Shown: positions 24,630 through 32,353 of the stretch, piece by piece
Numbering within the stretch: the first letter of the stretch is position 1
Layout: each line of letters opens with the position of its first letter
Origin: Tomitella fengzijianii
GTDB taxonomy: Bacteria > Actinomycetota > Actinomycetes > Mycobacteriales > Mycobacteriaceae
Assembly: GCF_007559025.1 (NCBI RefSeq)
Contig: NZ_CP041765.1
Location: 1 to 64,000 of the forward strand
Direction of reading: 5' to 3'
DNA: 64,000 nucleotides
The notes under the pieces: generated by a model
Told to the model about the DNA's origin: nothing
The model's database searches: none
Seen by the model: the letters and a program-made list of their open reading frames with translations, nothing else
Program-made: the position numbers and the translations under genes

Positions 24630-24981
24630 CGAGACTGTTCCCTCCGCCGCGGATGCGCCCGTCGACGCCGCAGATCGCGCCAGTGTAGGGCCTCTGACGC
24701 CTGCCCACAGGCGTTTCCCGGAGTTTCGCCTGCTGACGCGGCTGCTGCAGCTTCGCCACCGCAGCGGTTGCGGGTGCGCCGCACCGCGGCCACGCCGCCG
24801 GGCAGACGGAGGAACACCTCGGACAATTGCGTCCGGAATACGTACGTATTAGTCTGATCACACTGGAGTTGGCCGACGGCACCCGGAGTTCGGTTCCGAG
24901 GCAACGACAGTGCGACCGGAGTTCGCCGAGTCACCGTGACCGCACCGGCCATCGACGACAATGACGACAGGATGGGTTCCC
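24630..24981. promoter_or_regulatory. Divergent promoter region with perfect palindrome AATACGTACGTATT
   Basis: This is a 352-bp gap between divergent genes. The only structure seen is the perfect 14-bp palindrome at 24837-24850, AT-richer than the surroundings. It lies inside a possible promoter (TTGCGT 24827-24832, 17-bp spacer, TAGTCT 24850-24855) reading toward the plus-strand gene. A palindrome in the spacer is typical of a TetR-type operator; the TetR gene at 26355-26969 is a candidate regulator. The segment 24630-24800 shows nothing. Confidence 0.45.
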
Positions 24982-26307
24982 ATGAGCGAGAGCGTCACCA
25001 CAGCCGACACGGGGCGTGTTGCCAGCGCGTCAGAGCGACATCCCCGCGGAGAGCGGAATCCCCACCGCATCACCGTGCGCCCGGTGGACTGGCATGCACG
25101 CGCCTATGCCGGCGAACTCGTGCTCGCCGACAGCACGGGATGCGTCGTGGTGCAGGAGTCCGGCCATCCCGACCGGCTCTACTTCCCTCGAGATGACGTG
25201 CACTGGGATCGCCTGACGAGCAGTGATACCGAAACGTCCTGCAAGTTCAAAGGCGCAGCGGAGTACTTCACGGTCTCCGCCGGCCGGACGGCGGACGCGA
25301 TCACGGACGCGGCATGGGGATACCCGGTGCCGGTGGAGGGCATGGATGCGCTCGCGTCGCGAGTGGCCTTCTATCACGAGAAGATCCGTGTGGTCGTGGT
25401 CGAGCAGTGGCCGGACGGTTCGATCGTCGAGACGGACTTCCCGATCTGGGGCGACGTGCGCACAGTGCTGGGGATGATGGCGGTCGAACCGTCCGGGCGG
25501 CACCGGTTCGCGGTTCCTGTCGGCCCGGAGACCGAGCGCGACGTCGTCGAGGGTGGGCAGTCGCTGGGTGCATTCCTCGTCGCTGCGGCGAAGACGGAAC
25601 CGGACAAGCGGATCATCTCGGCCACAGCACATTTCATGCGCCCTGTGTCTTTCGTCAAGGAGACTGCCATTGAGACGCGGTTCGTGCAGCGTGGGAAGTC
25701 GTTCAGCACCGTCGCCGTGGATCTGGCGCAGGACGGCGACGCCAAAGTCACCGGTCTGGTTCTCCTCGACGGCGGCGCCGATCCGATCATCGCCCATGAT
25801 GCGCCGATGCCGGCGGTGCCCGGGCCCGCAGAGTCCGTGCCCTGCGATTTCGGTCTGACCGGTCGGGAGATCCGTGCTGTCCACGGCGCATACCTCGCGG
25901 ACCGCGACGAGGTCGGCGACCCGGAGATCTGCGCGTGGATCCGGTACCGCGACCTTCCGTCGAGCGAAGCGTTGCGACTCGCGATGCTGGTCCAGCCGGT
26001 GACGCACTGGACGATCGCGGCATCGATGCGCCCGCACGCCGGCGTGGGCGAGACGTTGGCCCACGAGGACCTGTCGACCGGCGTGATGACGACGACGATC
26101 AACATCCATGCGGACTACGATCCGCGCAAATGGCATCTGTACGTGAATCCCAGCGTCTACGCGGGCCGGGGCCTGGTGGGCGGTCGCGGCCTCATCTTCA
26201 GTGAAGACGGCAACGTGGTGGGTTCCTATCTGGTCCACGCCATGGTGCGGGGGCGGACGATCGATCCCCGCAGGCTCGATGGGGGCCGGGAGAACGCATT
26301 CATGTGA
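24982..26307 (+). CDS. DUF427 domain-acyl-CoA thioesterase fusion protein
   Basis: This is a 441-residue two-part protein. Residues about 25-125 look like DUF427: a conserved WHARAYAGELVLADS start, then HPDRLYFPRDDVHWDRL and a region ending in a Tyr-Pro motif (WGYPVPVEG). Residues about 165-440 look like a double hot-dog TesB-type acyl-CoA thioesterase (RIISATAHFMRPVSF, FVQRGKSFSTVAVDLAQDG, PSVYAGRGLVGGRGLIFS). The thioesterase part would cleave acyl-CoA; DUF427 has no assigned reaction. The ATG at 24982 is chosen because AGGA lies ten bases upstream; an ATG at 24961 in the same frame has no site. It is convergent with the TetR gene. Confidence 0.75.
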   Translation: MSESVTTADTGRVASASERHPRGERNPHRITVRPVDWHARAYAGELVLADSTGCVVVQESGHPDRLYFPRDDVHWDRLTSSDTETSCKFKGAAEYFTVSAGRTADAITDAAWGYPVPVEGMDALASRVAFYHEKIRVVVVEQWPDGSIVETDFPIWGDVRTVLGMMAVEPSGRHRFAVPVGPETERDVVEGGQSLGAFLVAAAKTEPDKRIISATAHFMRPVSFVKETAIETRFVQRGKSFSTVAVDLAQDGDAKVTGLVLLDGGADPIIAHDAPMPAVPGPAESVPCDFGLTGREIRAVHGAYLADRDEVGDPEICAWIRYRDLPSSEALRLAMLVQPVTHWTIAASMRPHAGVGETLAHEDLSTGVMTTTINIHADYDPRKWHLYVNPSVYAGRGLVGGRGLIFSEDGNVVGSYLVHAMVRGRTIDPRRLDGGRENAFM

Positions 26308-26354
26308 TCTCGGCCTGACCTCGGTGCGGGCGACGGCGGTGTCGCAGCGATCGC

Positions 26355-26969
26355 TCAGCGCAGAAACGACCGCATGAGGACCGTGATGAGGTCCGACGCG
26401 TGGTTCCGAAGATTCTCGGCGAACTCCGGCGACTCGCGATTCGGGGAGAACGCCCAGTGCATGTTCATACTTCCCAACACGATGTCGGGGAGGAGCGTGG
26501 CAGGCAGATCCGGATGAACCTCACCGCGGTCGATCGCACGGCGCGTGACCGCGCGAACGGCTTTGCCGCGGGGAGCGATGACGATCTCGTCGTAGAGGCG
26601 GGCCAACTCCGGATTGCTCGCGCAATCGGCGGGAAAACGGCTGCCGGCCTGCGGCAGGAACGGCGTCGCGTACCAGGTGAGCCACTGTTCGACGAAGTCG
26701 CGGACGTCGTCCTCGAACGATCCGAGGTCGCGGGCGGTAGGAAAGTGGGTCCGGTTGAAGGCGGTGACCAGAAGCAATTCGCGCGTCGCCCAGCGCCGAT
26801 AGATCGCCGGTTTGCCCACGTTGGCGACGCGGGCGACCTTGTCGAACGTGAAACCCCGCCAACCTTCGCGCGCATACACTTCGATGGCGCCGGAGAGCAG
26901 ACGGGGGTCGAGGCTCGGGTCCCGCCGTCGTCCTGCACGCCGGGCTTCACCTGTACTCACGCCGGCCAT
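26355..26969 (-). CDS. TetR family transcriptional regulator
   Basis: This is a 204-residue TetR repressor. The helix-turn-helix lies at about 28-70 (GFTFDKVARVANVGKPAIYRRW). The C-terminal ligand domain has many aromatic residues (WLTWYATPFLP, NMHWAFSP). It sits between two possible targets: the convergent thioesterase fusion, whose promoter has a palindrome at 24837, and the LLM oxidoreductase encoded immediately upstream on the same strand. No palindrome was seen directly before its own start. Confidence 0.88.
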   Translation of the reverse strand: MAGVSTGEARRAGRRRDPSLDPRLLSGAIEVYAREGWRGFTFDKVARVANVGKPAIYRRWATRELLLVTAFNRTHFPTARDLGSFEDDVRDFVEQWLTWYATPFLPQAGSRFPADCASNPELARLYDEIVIAPRGKAVRAVTRRAIDRGEVHPDLPATLLPDIVLGSMNMHWAFSPNRESPEFAENLRNHASDLITVLMRSFLR

Positions 26970-26993
26970 TCTCGCAGACCGCGGCGCGTAGTC

Positions 26994-28037
26994 TCACCGC
27001 TTGCGATGCAAGTCGGATACGACGCCGGCCATGAGCCGGTCGTGCGCGGGATCGGAGGGTAGCGCGAGGGTGGCCCCTACGGCGATGCCGACGTCGCGGA
27101 TCGGGGCGAGTCGAGCGGTGATGGTCTCCGCAAGCCGGTCATAGCGTGCCGTCGGGATGACCGCGTCGAGCACCCCGTCGGTGACGACATGGGGGAGTCT
27201 GCCCCAATCCTCCGCGCGGACCAGCGACGCGAGCTGCTCCTGGAGCCCCACGAGCCCGCACCGTTCGAGGGCGCCGCGGTAGGCGGGTGTGGAGTAGAGG
27301 AACGCGAACAGACGGCGGCGGCGCTCGCGCTCAGCCGCCACGTCCGTGTCGGTTGCTCCGGTGATCACCTGCAGCCCGGCGACGAGCTCGAAATCGCCTG
27401 TCGACCGGCCGGTCTCCGCGGCGCCGGTGTGCAGCGCGGGCAGGCAGACGTCGGCGAGGAAGCGCGGGTCGGAGTTGGTCGGGTGGGTGACCAGTCCGTC
27501 CGCGACGGCACCGGCGACGGTCAGCATGCGCCGGCCGACACCGCCGAGGTAGATCGGCGGCGCCGGGGTGTCGTCGTCGGGCCCGGGGTTGAAGTACGGC
27601 TGCATCCGGGTGAACCGGTAGTGCTCGCCTTGATACGAGTGCAGCTCGCCGGTGTGGAAGGTGTCGAACGCCGCCCGGAGCACTCCGATGTACTCGCGCA
27701 TCCTGTCTGCGGGCGCCGACCACGGCATTCCGTAGCGTTCCTCGACGTTCTGGCGGACCTGGCTGCCGAGCCCGAGGTGGAAGCGGCCGCCGGAGATCTT
27801 CGCCAGATCCCACGCGGTGTATGCGGTGAGCAGGGGGCTTCGGACGAATGCGAGCGCCACGGAGGTCCGCACGACGATCCGCTCGGTCGCCTGCAGCGCG
27901 GCGTGGGCGAGAAGGAACGGGTCGTGGATGGTTTCGGAGACGTGGATGCCGTCGTAGCCTGCCGCCTCGGCGCGGCGGGCGAGCGCGGCCACCGCAGTGG
28001 GGGGCAGTGCTGCGTCTGTCCCGGTGTAGACCTTCAT
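26994..28037 (-). CDS. LLM-class (luciferase-like) F420/FMN-dependent oxidoreductase
   Basis: This is a 347-residue TIM-barrel flavin or F420 oxidoreductase. Family marks are EAAGYDGIHVSE (29-40), IVVRTSVALAFVRSP, the GGRFHLGLGSQV segment that contacts the cofactor, and the DGLVTHPTNSD loop. Mycobacteriales are rich in such proteins and many use F420; the cofactor here is not shown by the sequence. It lies 24 bp upstream of the TetR gene on the same strand, so the two may form one transcript. Confidence 0.85.
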   Translation of the reverse strand: MKVYTGTDAALPPTAVAALARRAEAAGYDGIHVSETIHDPFLLAHAALQATERIVVRTSVALAFVRSPLLTAYTAWDLAKISGGRFHLGLGSQVRQNVEERYGMPWSAPADRMREYIGVLRAAFDTFHTGELHSYQGEHYRFTRMQPYFNPGPDDDTPAPPIYLGGVGRRMLTVAGAVADGLVTHPTNSDPRFLADVCLPALHTGAAETGRSTGDFELVAGLQVITGATDTDVAAERERRRRLFAFLYSTPAYRGALERCGLVGLQEQLASLVRAEDWGRLPHVVTDGVLDAVIPTARYDRLAETITARLAPIRDVGIAVGATLALPSDPAHDRLMAGVVSDLHRKR

Positions 28038-28233
28038 GGGGTGGTTCTATCCGCCGGGCAGGCCCAGGTGTCCACCGCTGATCGCAGGGTGGGAGGACCA
28101 GCAGCGGCCCGCCGATGACCGTCGAGCGGCGCGGCTATCTCCCCGCCGACCAGGGCGAGGTGGTGCTCGTCCGGCAACTCCGCCGGTACGGCGCCTCCCG
28201 CGAAGCCGGACCCGCCGGGGGATTCAGTGCGCG

Positions 28234-29055
28234 TCATTCGTTTCCCCGCTGTTGGTGGCGGATGCGTTCCCTGATGCGGCGCAGCAGCTTCTCGTCCAGC
28301 ACGTCGATGGCGACGGCGTCGTCCGAGGGCGGGGTGGCGGTGCGGACCTCTTGGTGGAGGTGCTCCATCCGGCGGTCCAATTGCGCGGCGACCTCGGCCG
28401 CATCCGACAGGTCGGCCGTCAGGTGTGCGGGGACGGCGCCTTCGTACTTGTAGTAGATCTTGTGCTCGAGGCTCGCCCAGAAGTCCATGGCGATCGTGCG
28501 GATCTGCACTTCCACGATGGTGGGGACGGGGCCCGTCGTGAGGAACACGGGGATCTCGAGGATGGCGTGCAGGCTCTTGTAGCCGTTGGGCTTGGGATCG
28601 GCGATGTAGTCCTTGATCGTGACCACCCGCACGTCGGCCTGTGCGGTGAGAGTGTCGAGGATGCGGTAAGTATCGGCGATGAAGCTGCAGGTGATCCGGA
28701 CCCCGGCGATGTCGGTGATGCCGGCGCGGATGGCTTCGGGGGATAGTTCGATGCCGCGGCGCAGGACCTTGTCGAGGATGCTCGGCGTCGACTTGACGCG
28801 GGAGCCGACGTGTTCGATGGGGTTGTACCGGTGCAGGTGGAGGAACTCCCGGCGCAGGATCGAGACCTTGGTGAGAACCTCGTCGACTGCGAACTGATGC
28901 TCCATCTGCATCCGGGCGAGCGGATCTCGTATGCGGCGGATGAACTCGATCATCGACGGGTCTGCGAGGCGGTCGGCGTCGTCCATCGGCGCTGGGATGT
29001 TCGGGTCCGTCAAGGGGTGCTCCTGGGAGATCGGGTGCATCGGAGTGATCGGCAC
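28234..29055 (-). CDS. Small alarmone synthetase ((p)ppGpp synthetase, RelA/SpoT domain)
   Basis: This enzyme makes (p)ppGpp/pppGpp from GTP or GDP and ATP without a hydrolase, TGS or ACT domain. The synthetase motifs are clear: GSRVKSTPSILDKV, ITDIAGVRITCSF, DYIADPKPNGYKSLH (G-loop region), and VEVQIRTIAMDFWASLEHKI with the catalytic Glu and Gln. A C-terminal helical segment may mediate oligomerisation. Start choice is open: GTG 29055 gives 273 residues, while TTG 29013, preceded by a strong AGGAG, gives 259. It is distinct from the long bifunctional Rel, which is not in this window. Confidence 0.9.
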   Translation of the reverse strand: MPITPMHPISQEHPLTDPNIPAPMDDADRLADPSMIEFIRRIRDPLARMQMEHQFAVDEVLTKVSILRREFLHLHRYNPIEHVGSRVKSTPSILDKVLRRGIELSPEAIRAGITDIAGVRITCSFIADTYRILDTLTAQADVRVVTIKDYIADPKPNGYKSLHAILEIPVFLTTGPVPTIVEVQIRTIAMDFWASLEHKIYYKYEGAVPAHLTADLSDAAEVAAQLDRRMEHLHQEVRTATPPSDDAVAIDVLDEKLLRRIRERIRHQQRGNE

Positions 29056-29100
29056 GCACCCGCCGCGGCTGCGGCGTGAGGCGGTGTGACATTCGGGGTG

Positions 29101-29727
29101 TCAGTCGGGGATGAAGCCCAGCGGCATCAGGCCCAGAACGGAATGGGTTTCTCCGATGAGCGGCCCGGCTGCCACGCGCATCGCATCGTCGTTCACCCCG
29201 CCGAGGAAGACCGTTCCGAGCCCGAGCGAGGCGGCGCACAGGTGGACGTTCTGGGTGACCGCGCCGGTTTCGGCCCAGCAGTACCGCGCACCGCGTCCCG
29301 GACCCTGGGCGTGGAACGCCCTGTCGGCTGCGTCGAGGTCCGCTGCCAATACCAGGACGGCTGGGCAGTGCGCGGCCCACCCGGCGTCGAGCGTGGACTG
29401 CGCTAAAGCGCGCCGATGGTCCCCGCCGGCGCCAGGTGTGAGCGAGTGTCGGGCGCTGTCGAATCGGTAGGCGCCTGCACGCAGATCGTCGACGCGCCCG
29501 ACCGCGACGAACACGTTCACCGGGTAGAGGGAATGCGCGGAGGGGTAGCCGCGACTCCCATCCGCGCGTTCGCCGACGGCGGCACTGAGATGCCGGACGA
29601 GGAGCGACGCGGGGATCGGCGCGGCGGAGATCGACTTGGTGGACATCCGGGCGGCGAGGAGTGCGTTGACGACTCCGATGCCGGGAGGCGGGCGCACTGG
29701 GCCGGTCACCGTGTCGGTCCCGAGCAT
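29101..29727 (-). CDS. SagB/ThcOx-type nitroreductase-fold dehydrogenase
   Basis: This is a 208-residue FMN protein of the SagB/ThcOx branch of nitroreductases, enzymes that oxidise thiazolines/oxazolines in peptide natural products or act on unknown small substrates. Diagnostic segments are STKSISAAPIP, YPSAHSLYPVNVFV and GRGARYCWAETGAVTQNVHL, followed by LGLGTVFLGG. No cyclodehydratase (YcaO) or precursor peptide gene is next to it, so a peptide-modifying role is not supported. A parS site lies 22 bp before its ATG. Confidence 0.82.
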   Translation of the reverse strand: MLGTDTVTGPVRPPPGIGVVNALLAARMSTKSISAAPIPASLLVRHLSAAVGERADGSRGYPSAHSLYPVNVFVAVGRVDDLRAGAYRFDSARHSLTPGAGGDHRRALAQSTLDAGWAAHCPAVLVLAADLDAADRAFHAQGPGRGARYCWAETGAVTQNVHLCAASLGLGTVFLGGVNDDAMRVAAGPLIGETHSVLGLMPLGFIPD

Positions 29728-29748
29728 CGGCGATTGCTGTCAGGCGCG

Positions 29749-29770
29749 GGCGGTTTCACGTGAAACCGCC
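29749..29770. other. parS: parS centromere site
   Basis: This is a third ParB-binding site: the core GTTTCACGTGAAAC at 29753-29766 lies in a perfect 22-bp palindrome (29749-29770). It lies between the SagB-type gene and the PH-like gene, about 20 kb from the tandem pair at 9.5 kb, as expected for a cluster of sites near oriC. Confidence 0.88.
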
Positions 29771-29841
29771 GAACTCGGCAGCGCGGACCGCTGGATCCGG
29801 CAATGCCGCCGCCGCTGCCGCCGCACGGGGAACGGCGGCGA

Positions 29842-30216
29842 TCATCCCGCCGACCCGGTGGACGGTTGGCCGTGCAGCGCCTGCCGGATCCGCGCGCACA
29901 CGGCGTCGGGGTCGGTGGACGACACCAGCAGGCGTGACCATTCCGAGTCCTCGAGCGTGATGACCACGCCGGAGGTCCTGTAGACCGCGACGAAGTCTCT
30001 GTCTCCGCTTGATCGCCACGTGCCGAGCGCGATCACCCGCGGCAGCCCGGTCCCGGGGGCGCGGAGTCCCCGCAGTTCCCCCCACATGAGGTCGGACGGC
30101 GCGATCGACGCCACACAGTGCAGTGGCACCCGCACTGAACGGTGCATGGCACCGGCGACCTCGAGCGGGGAAAGCCGCAATACCAGGTCGTCGCCGATCA
30201 CCTTGAGATGCGCCAT
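29842..30216 (-). CDS. Small PH-fold-like protein of unknown function
   Basis: This 124-residue cytoplasmic protein has a pattern of short beta strands and a C-terminal helix (LKVIGDDLVLRLSPLE, VRVPLHCVASIAPSD, DFVAVYRTSGVVITLED, DAVCARIRQALHG). It resembles the small bacterial pleckstrin-homology-like proteins common in Actinobacteria, with no catalytic motif. The assignment rests on fold pattern only. It is divergent from the SDR gene at 30385. Confidence 0.65.
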   Translation of the reverse strand: MAHLKVIGDDLVLRLSPLEVAGAMHRSVRVPLHCVASIAPSDLMWGELRGLRAPGTGLPRVIALGTWRSSGDRDFVAVYRTSGVVITLEDSEWSRLLVSSTDPDAVCARIRQALHGQPSTGSAG

Positions 30217-30384
30217 ACCGCTTTTCTACCACCGGAACCCGGCGGGATTCAGGTTTCCCGTCGCCAGAGCCCGGGATCGACTCGGCACGGCGTCCGGTCC
30301 GATACTGTCGTGCGCAACACGGATGGGAAACCCGATGAGTAACCATGGCGCCGGGCGCGGCGCCGGTGGACCGGAGAGGCGCGG

Positions 30385-31230
30385 ATGGGAAGCGTGAGCG
30401 GCAAGGTCGCGGTGGTGACGGGTGCGGCGTCGGGGATCGGGCGCGAGCTGGCGCTGGAACTGGCGCGGCGCGGCGCGAAGCTGGCGCTGGCCGACGTGGA
30501 CGACCGCGGGCTGGCGCAGACCGAGGGGCAGGTGCGGGCGCTCGGTGCCGAGGCGTCCGGTTCACACCTGGATGTGAGCAGCCGCGCGGATTTCGAGACC
30601 TTCGCGCAGGATGTGGTCACCCGATTCGGCGTGGTGCACCAGATCTACAACAACGCCGGCATCTCCGGCGGCAGCCACTCGATCCTGGACTCCGACTACG
30701 CGGTGTTCGACCGCGTCCTGGGCATCAACCTGTGGGGCGTCATCCACGGCACCAAGACGTTCCTGCCGCACCTCATCGCGTCGGGCGACGGCCACGTCAT
30801 CAACATATCCAGCCTCAACGGCATCATGGCGCAGCCGGAGCTGGGGCCGTATTGCACGGCGAAGTTCGGTGTCCGCGGATTCACGGAGACGCTCCGCGCG
30901 GAGATGCTCGCCGACCAGCGGCCCGTCGCCGTCACCGTGGTGCACCCCGGCGGCGTCAAGACGAACATCGCGTCCGCGGCCCTCGCGCAGGCCGAGTCGC
31001 GCGGCGAGGTGCCGACGGACCGGGACCGGGTCCGGGTGCGCACCTACAACGACAAGCTGCTGAAGTTGCCCGCCGACAAGGCCGCCCGCACGATCGTCGA
31101 CGGCGTGGAGGACGACCGCGCACGCGTCCTGGTCGGCAACGATGCCAAGGCTCTCGATCTGCTCGTGCGCGCGGCCCCCCGCTTCTACACCGGCCTCATC
31201 GCCAAGTACACGGAGAAGATCTTCGGCTGA
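30385..31230 (+). CDS. SDR family NAD(P)-dependent oxidoreductase
   Basis: This is a 281-residue classical short-chain dehydrogenase: cofactor motif TGAASGIG near residue 12, NNAG (in YNNAGISGG), catalytic Ser in INISSLNG, and YCTAKFG as YxxxK. The C-terminal extension (RAAPRFYTGLIAKYTEKIFG) is typical of mycobacterial SDRs of unknown substrate. ATG 30385 has GGAGAGG upstream. No partner gene indicates the substrate. Confidence 0.9.
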   Translation: MGSVSGKVAVVTGAASGIGRELALELARRGAKLALADVDDRGLAQTEGQVRALGAEASGSHLDVSSRADFETFAQDVVTRFGVVHQIYNNAGISGGSHSILDSDYAVFDRVLGINLWGVIHGTKTFLPHLIASGDGHVINISSLNGIMAQPELGPYCTAKFGVRGFTETLRAEMLADQRPVAVTVVHPGGVKTNIASAALAQAESRGEVPTDRDRVRVRTYNDKLLKLPADKAARTIVDGVEDDRARVLVGNDAKALDLLVRAAPRFYTGLIAKYTEKIFG

Positions 31231-31435
31231 GGAGGCCGCGCGCGGGAGGCGTCAAGGCGCCGGGTCGATCCGGACGTAGCAGCAACCGGTGCGCGGTTCG
31301 AGCAGCGTCGAATGGCATGTTCGACAATGTCCGTATCGTCGGCCATGCACCCTGCGCGTCGCCCCGAGGATCTTCCGGCGACGTCTCCACGTGGTGCGCG
31401 CCCATCGACCGTGCGGATGCGAAGCTGGAGCGGGT

Positions 31436-31786
31436 ATGAACAGGTGGCTGGTGCTCGCCGGCGCCATCGGGGCCGAGGTGCTCGGCACCATGTCGCTGCG
31501 CGCGGCCACCGAGCACGCGGCGTGGTACGCGCTGGTCGTCGCCGCGTATATCACCGCCTTCGCACTTCTGTCGTGGCTGCTGCGGTCGGGATTGCCGATC
31601 GGCGTCGTCTACGGCATCTGGGGTGCAAGCGGCGTCGCCCTCACGGCCGTGCTCGCCACCGTGATCTTCGGCGAGACGCTCAGCGCCGCGGCGATCGCCG
31701 GCATCGCGTTGATCATCGTCGGGGTGGTGCTGGTCGAGACGGGGTCGCCCGATTCCGGCCGGGACGCGTCCGAGCGGGTCCCGTGA
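31436..31786 (+). CDS. SMR family small multidrug efflux protein, first of a pair
   Basis: This is a 116-residue four-helix proton-coupled exporter. The essential Glu14 lies in helix 1 (GAIGAEVLGTMSLRAA), and the helix-3 motif GVVYGIWGASGVAL is present. Such proteins extrude quaternary ammonium compounds or guanidinium. It overlaps the second SMR gene by one base (TGATG), so the two are co-translated and likely form a heterodimer, as in EbrAB-type pairs; pairing is inferred from context. The ATG at 31436 is used although the frame opens earlier. Confidence 0.92.
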   Translation: MNRWLVLAGAIGAEVLGTMSLRAATEHAAWYALVVAAYITAFALLSWLLRSGLPIGVVYGIWGASGVALTAVLATVIFGETLSAAAIAGIALIIVGVVLVETGSPDSGRDASERVP

Positions 31787-32100
31787 TGGCGGGCGTGTGG
31801 CTGGCGGCGGCCATCGCCGCCGAACTGTTCGCGACGTTGTCGCTGCGCGCCTCCCGTGGGCTGGTGAAGAAGGCGTGGCTGGTTCCGGTGGTGTCCGGCT
31901 ACGTCCTGGCGTTCGGGTTTCTCGGCGGCGCGCTGAGGGCCGGGATGTCGATCGGCGTGGCCTATGGCATCTGGACGGCCGCCGGCATCGCGATGGTGGC
32001 ACTGCTGGCCCGGGCGATCTGGGGCGATCCGCTGACCAGGCGCATGCTCGTCGGCATCGGGGTGATCGCCGCGGGCGTCGTGCTCGTCGAGGCCGGCTGA
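31786..32100 (+). CDS. SMR family small multidrug efflux protein, second of a pair
   Basis: This is a 104-residue SMR protein with Glu13 in AAAIAAELFATLSLRAS and the helix-3 motif GVAYGIWTAAGIAM (Thr in place of the Gly found in its partner). The ATG overlaps the stop of the first SMR gene by one base. The loop between helices 1 and 2 is more basic (RGLVKKAW) than in its partner, consistent with opposite membrane orientation in a two-component pump. No regulator gene is adjacent. Confidence 0.92.
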   Translation: MAGVWLAAAIAAELFATLSLRASRGLVKKAWLVPVVSGYVLAFGFLGGALRAGMSIGVAYGIWTAAGIAMVALLARAIWGDPLTRRMLVGIGVIAAGVVLVEAG

Positions 32101-32353
32101 CGCTGTCGGCCACCGCGAACGACTACCGATCTGCTCCGTTTGCGCAGGTGGTGACGTGTGTCACTCGGATGATCGGATGCATCGGTGCACCGCGTACCCG
32201 GCGCGGAGGATGCCGCGCGCCCCGTTATCGTGATACCGACAGGAACAGTAATCTTCGCGTCTGCAGCGCCCGCAGTGCTGCGGACGAGGCGCTCCGCCGG
32301 AGCCGGGCCGCGGGCGCGAAGACCGCAGACGGACGACGCGCGGGGGCCAGATA

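Noticed and set aside
29101-29727. A thiazole/oxazole peptide biosynthesis cluster around the SagB-type gene
   Set aside because: No YcaO cyclodehydratase, E1-like protein or precursor peptide was found in the surrounding 10 kb.
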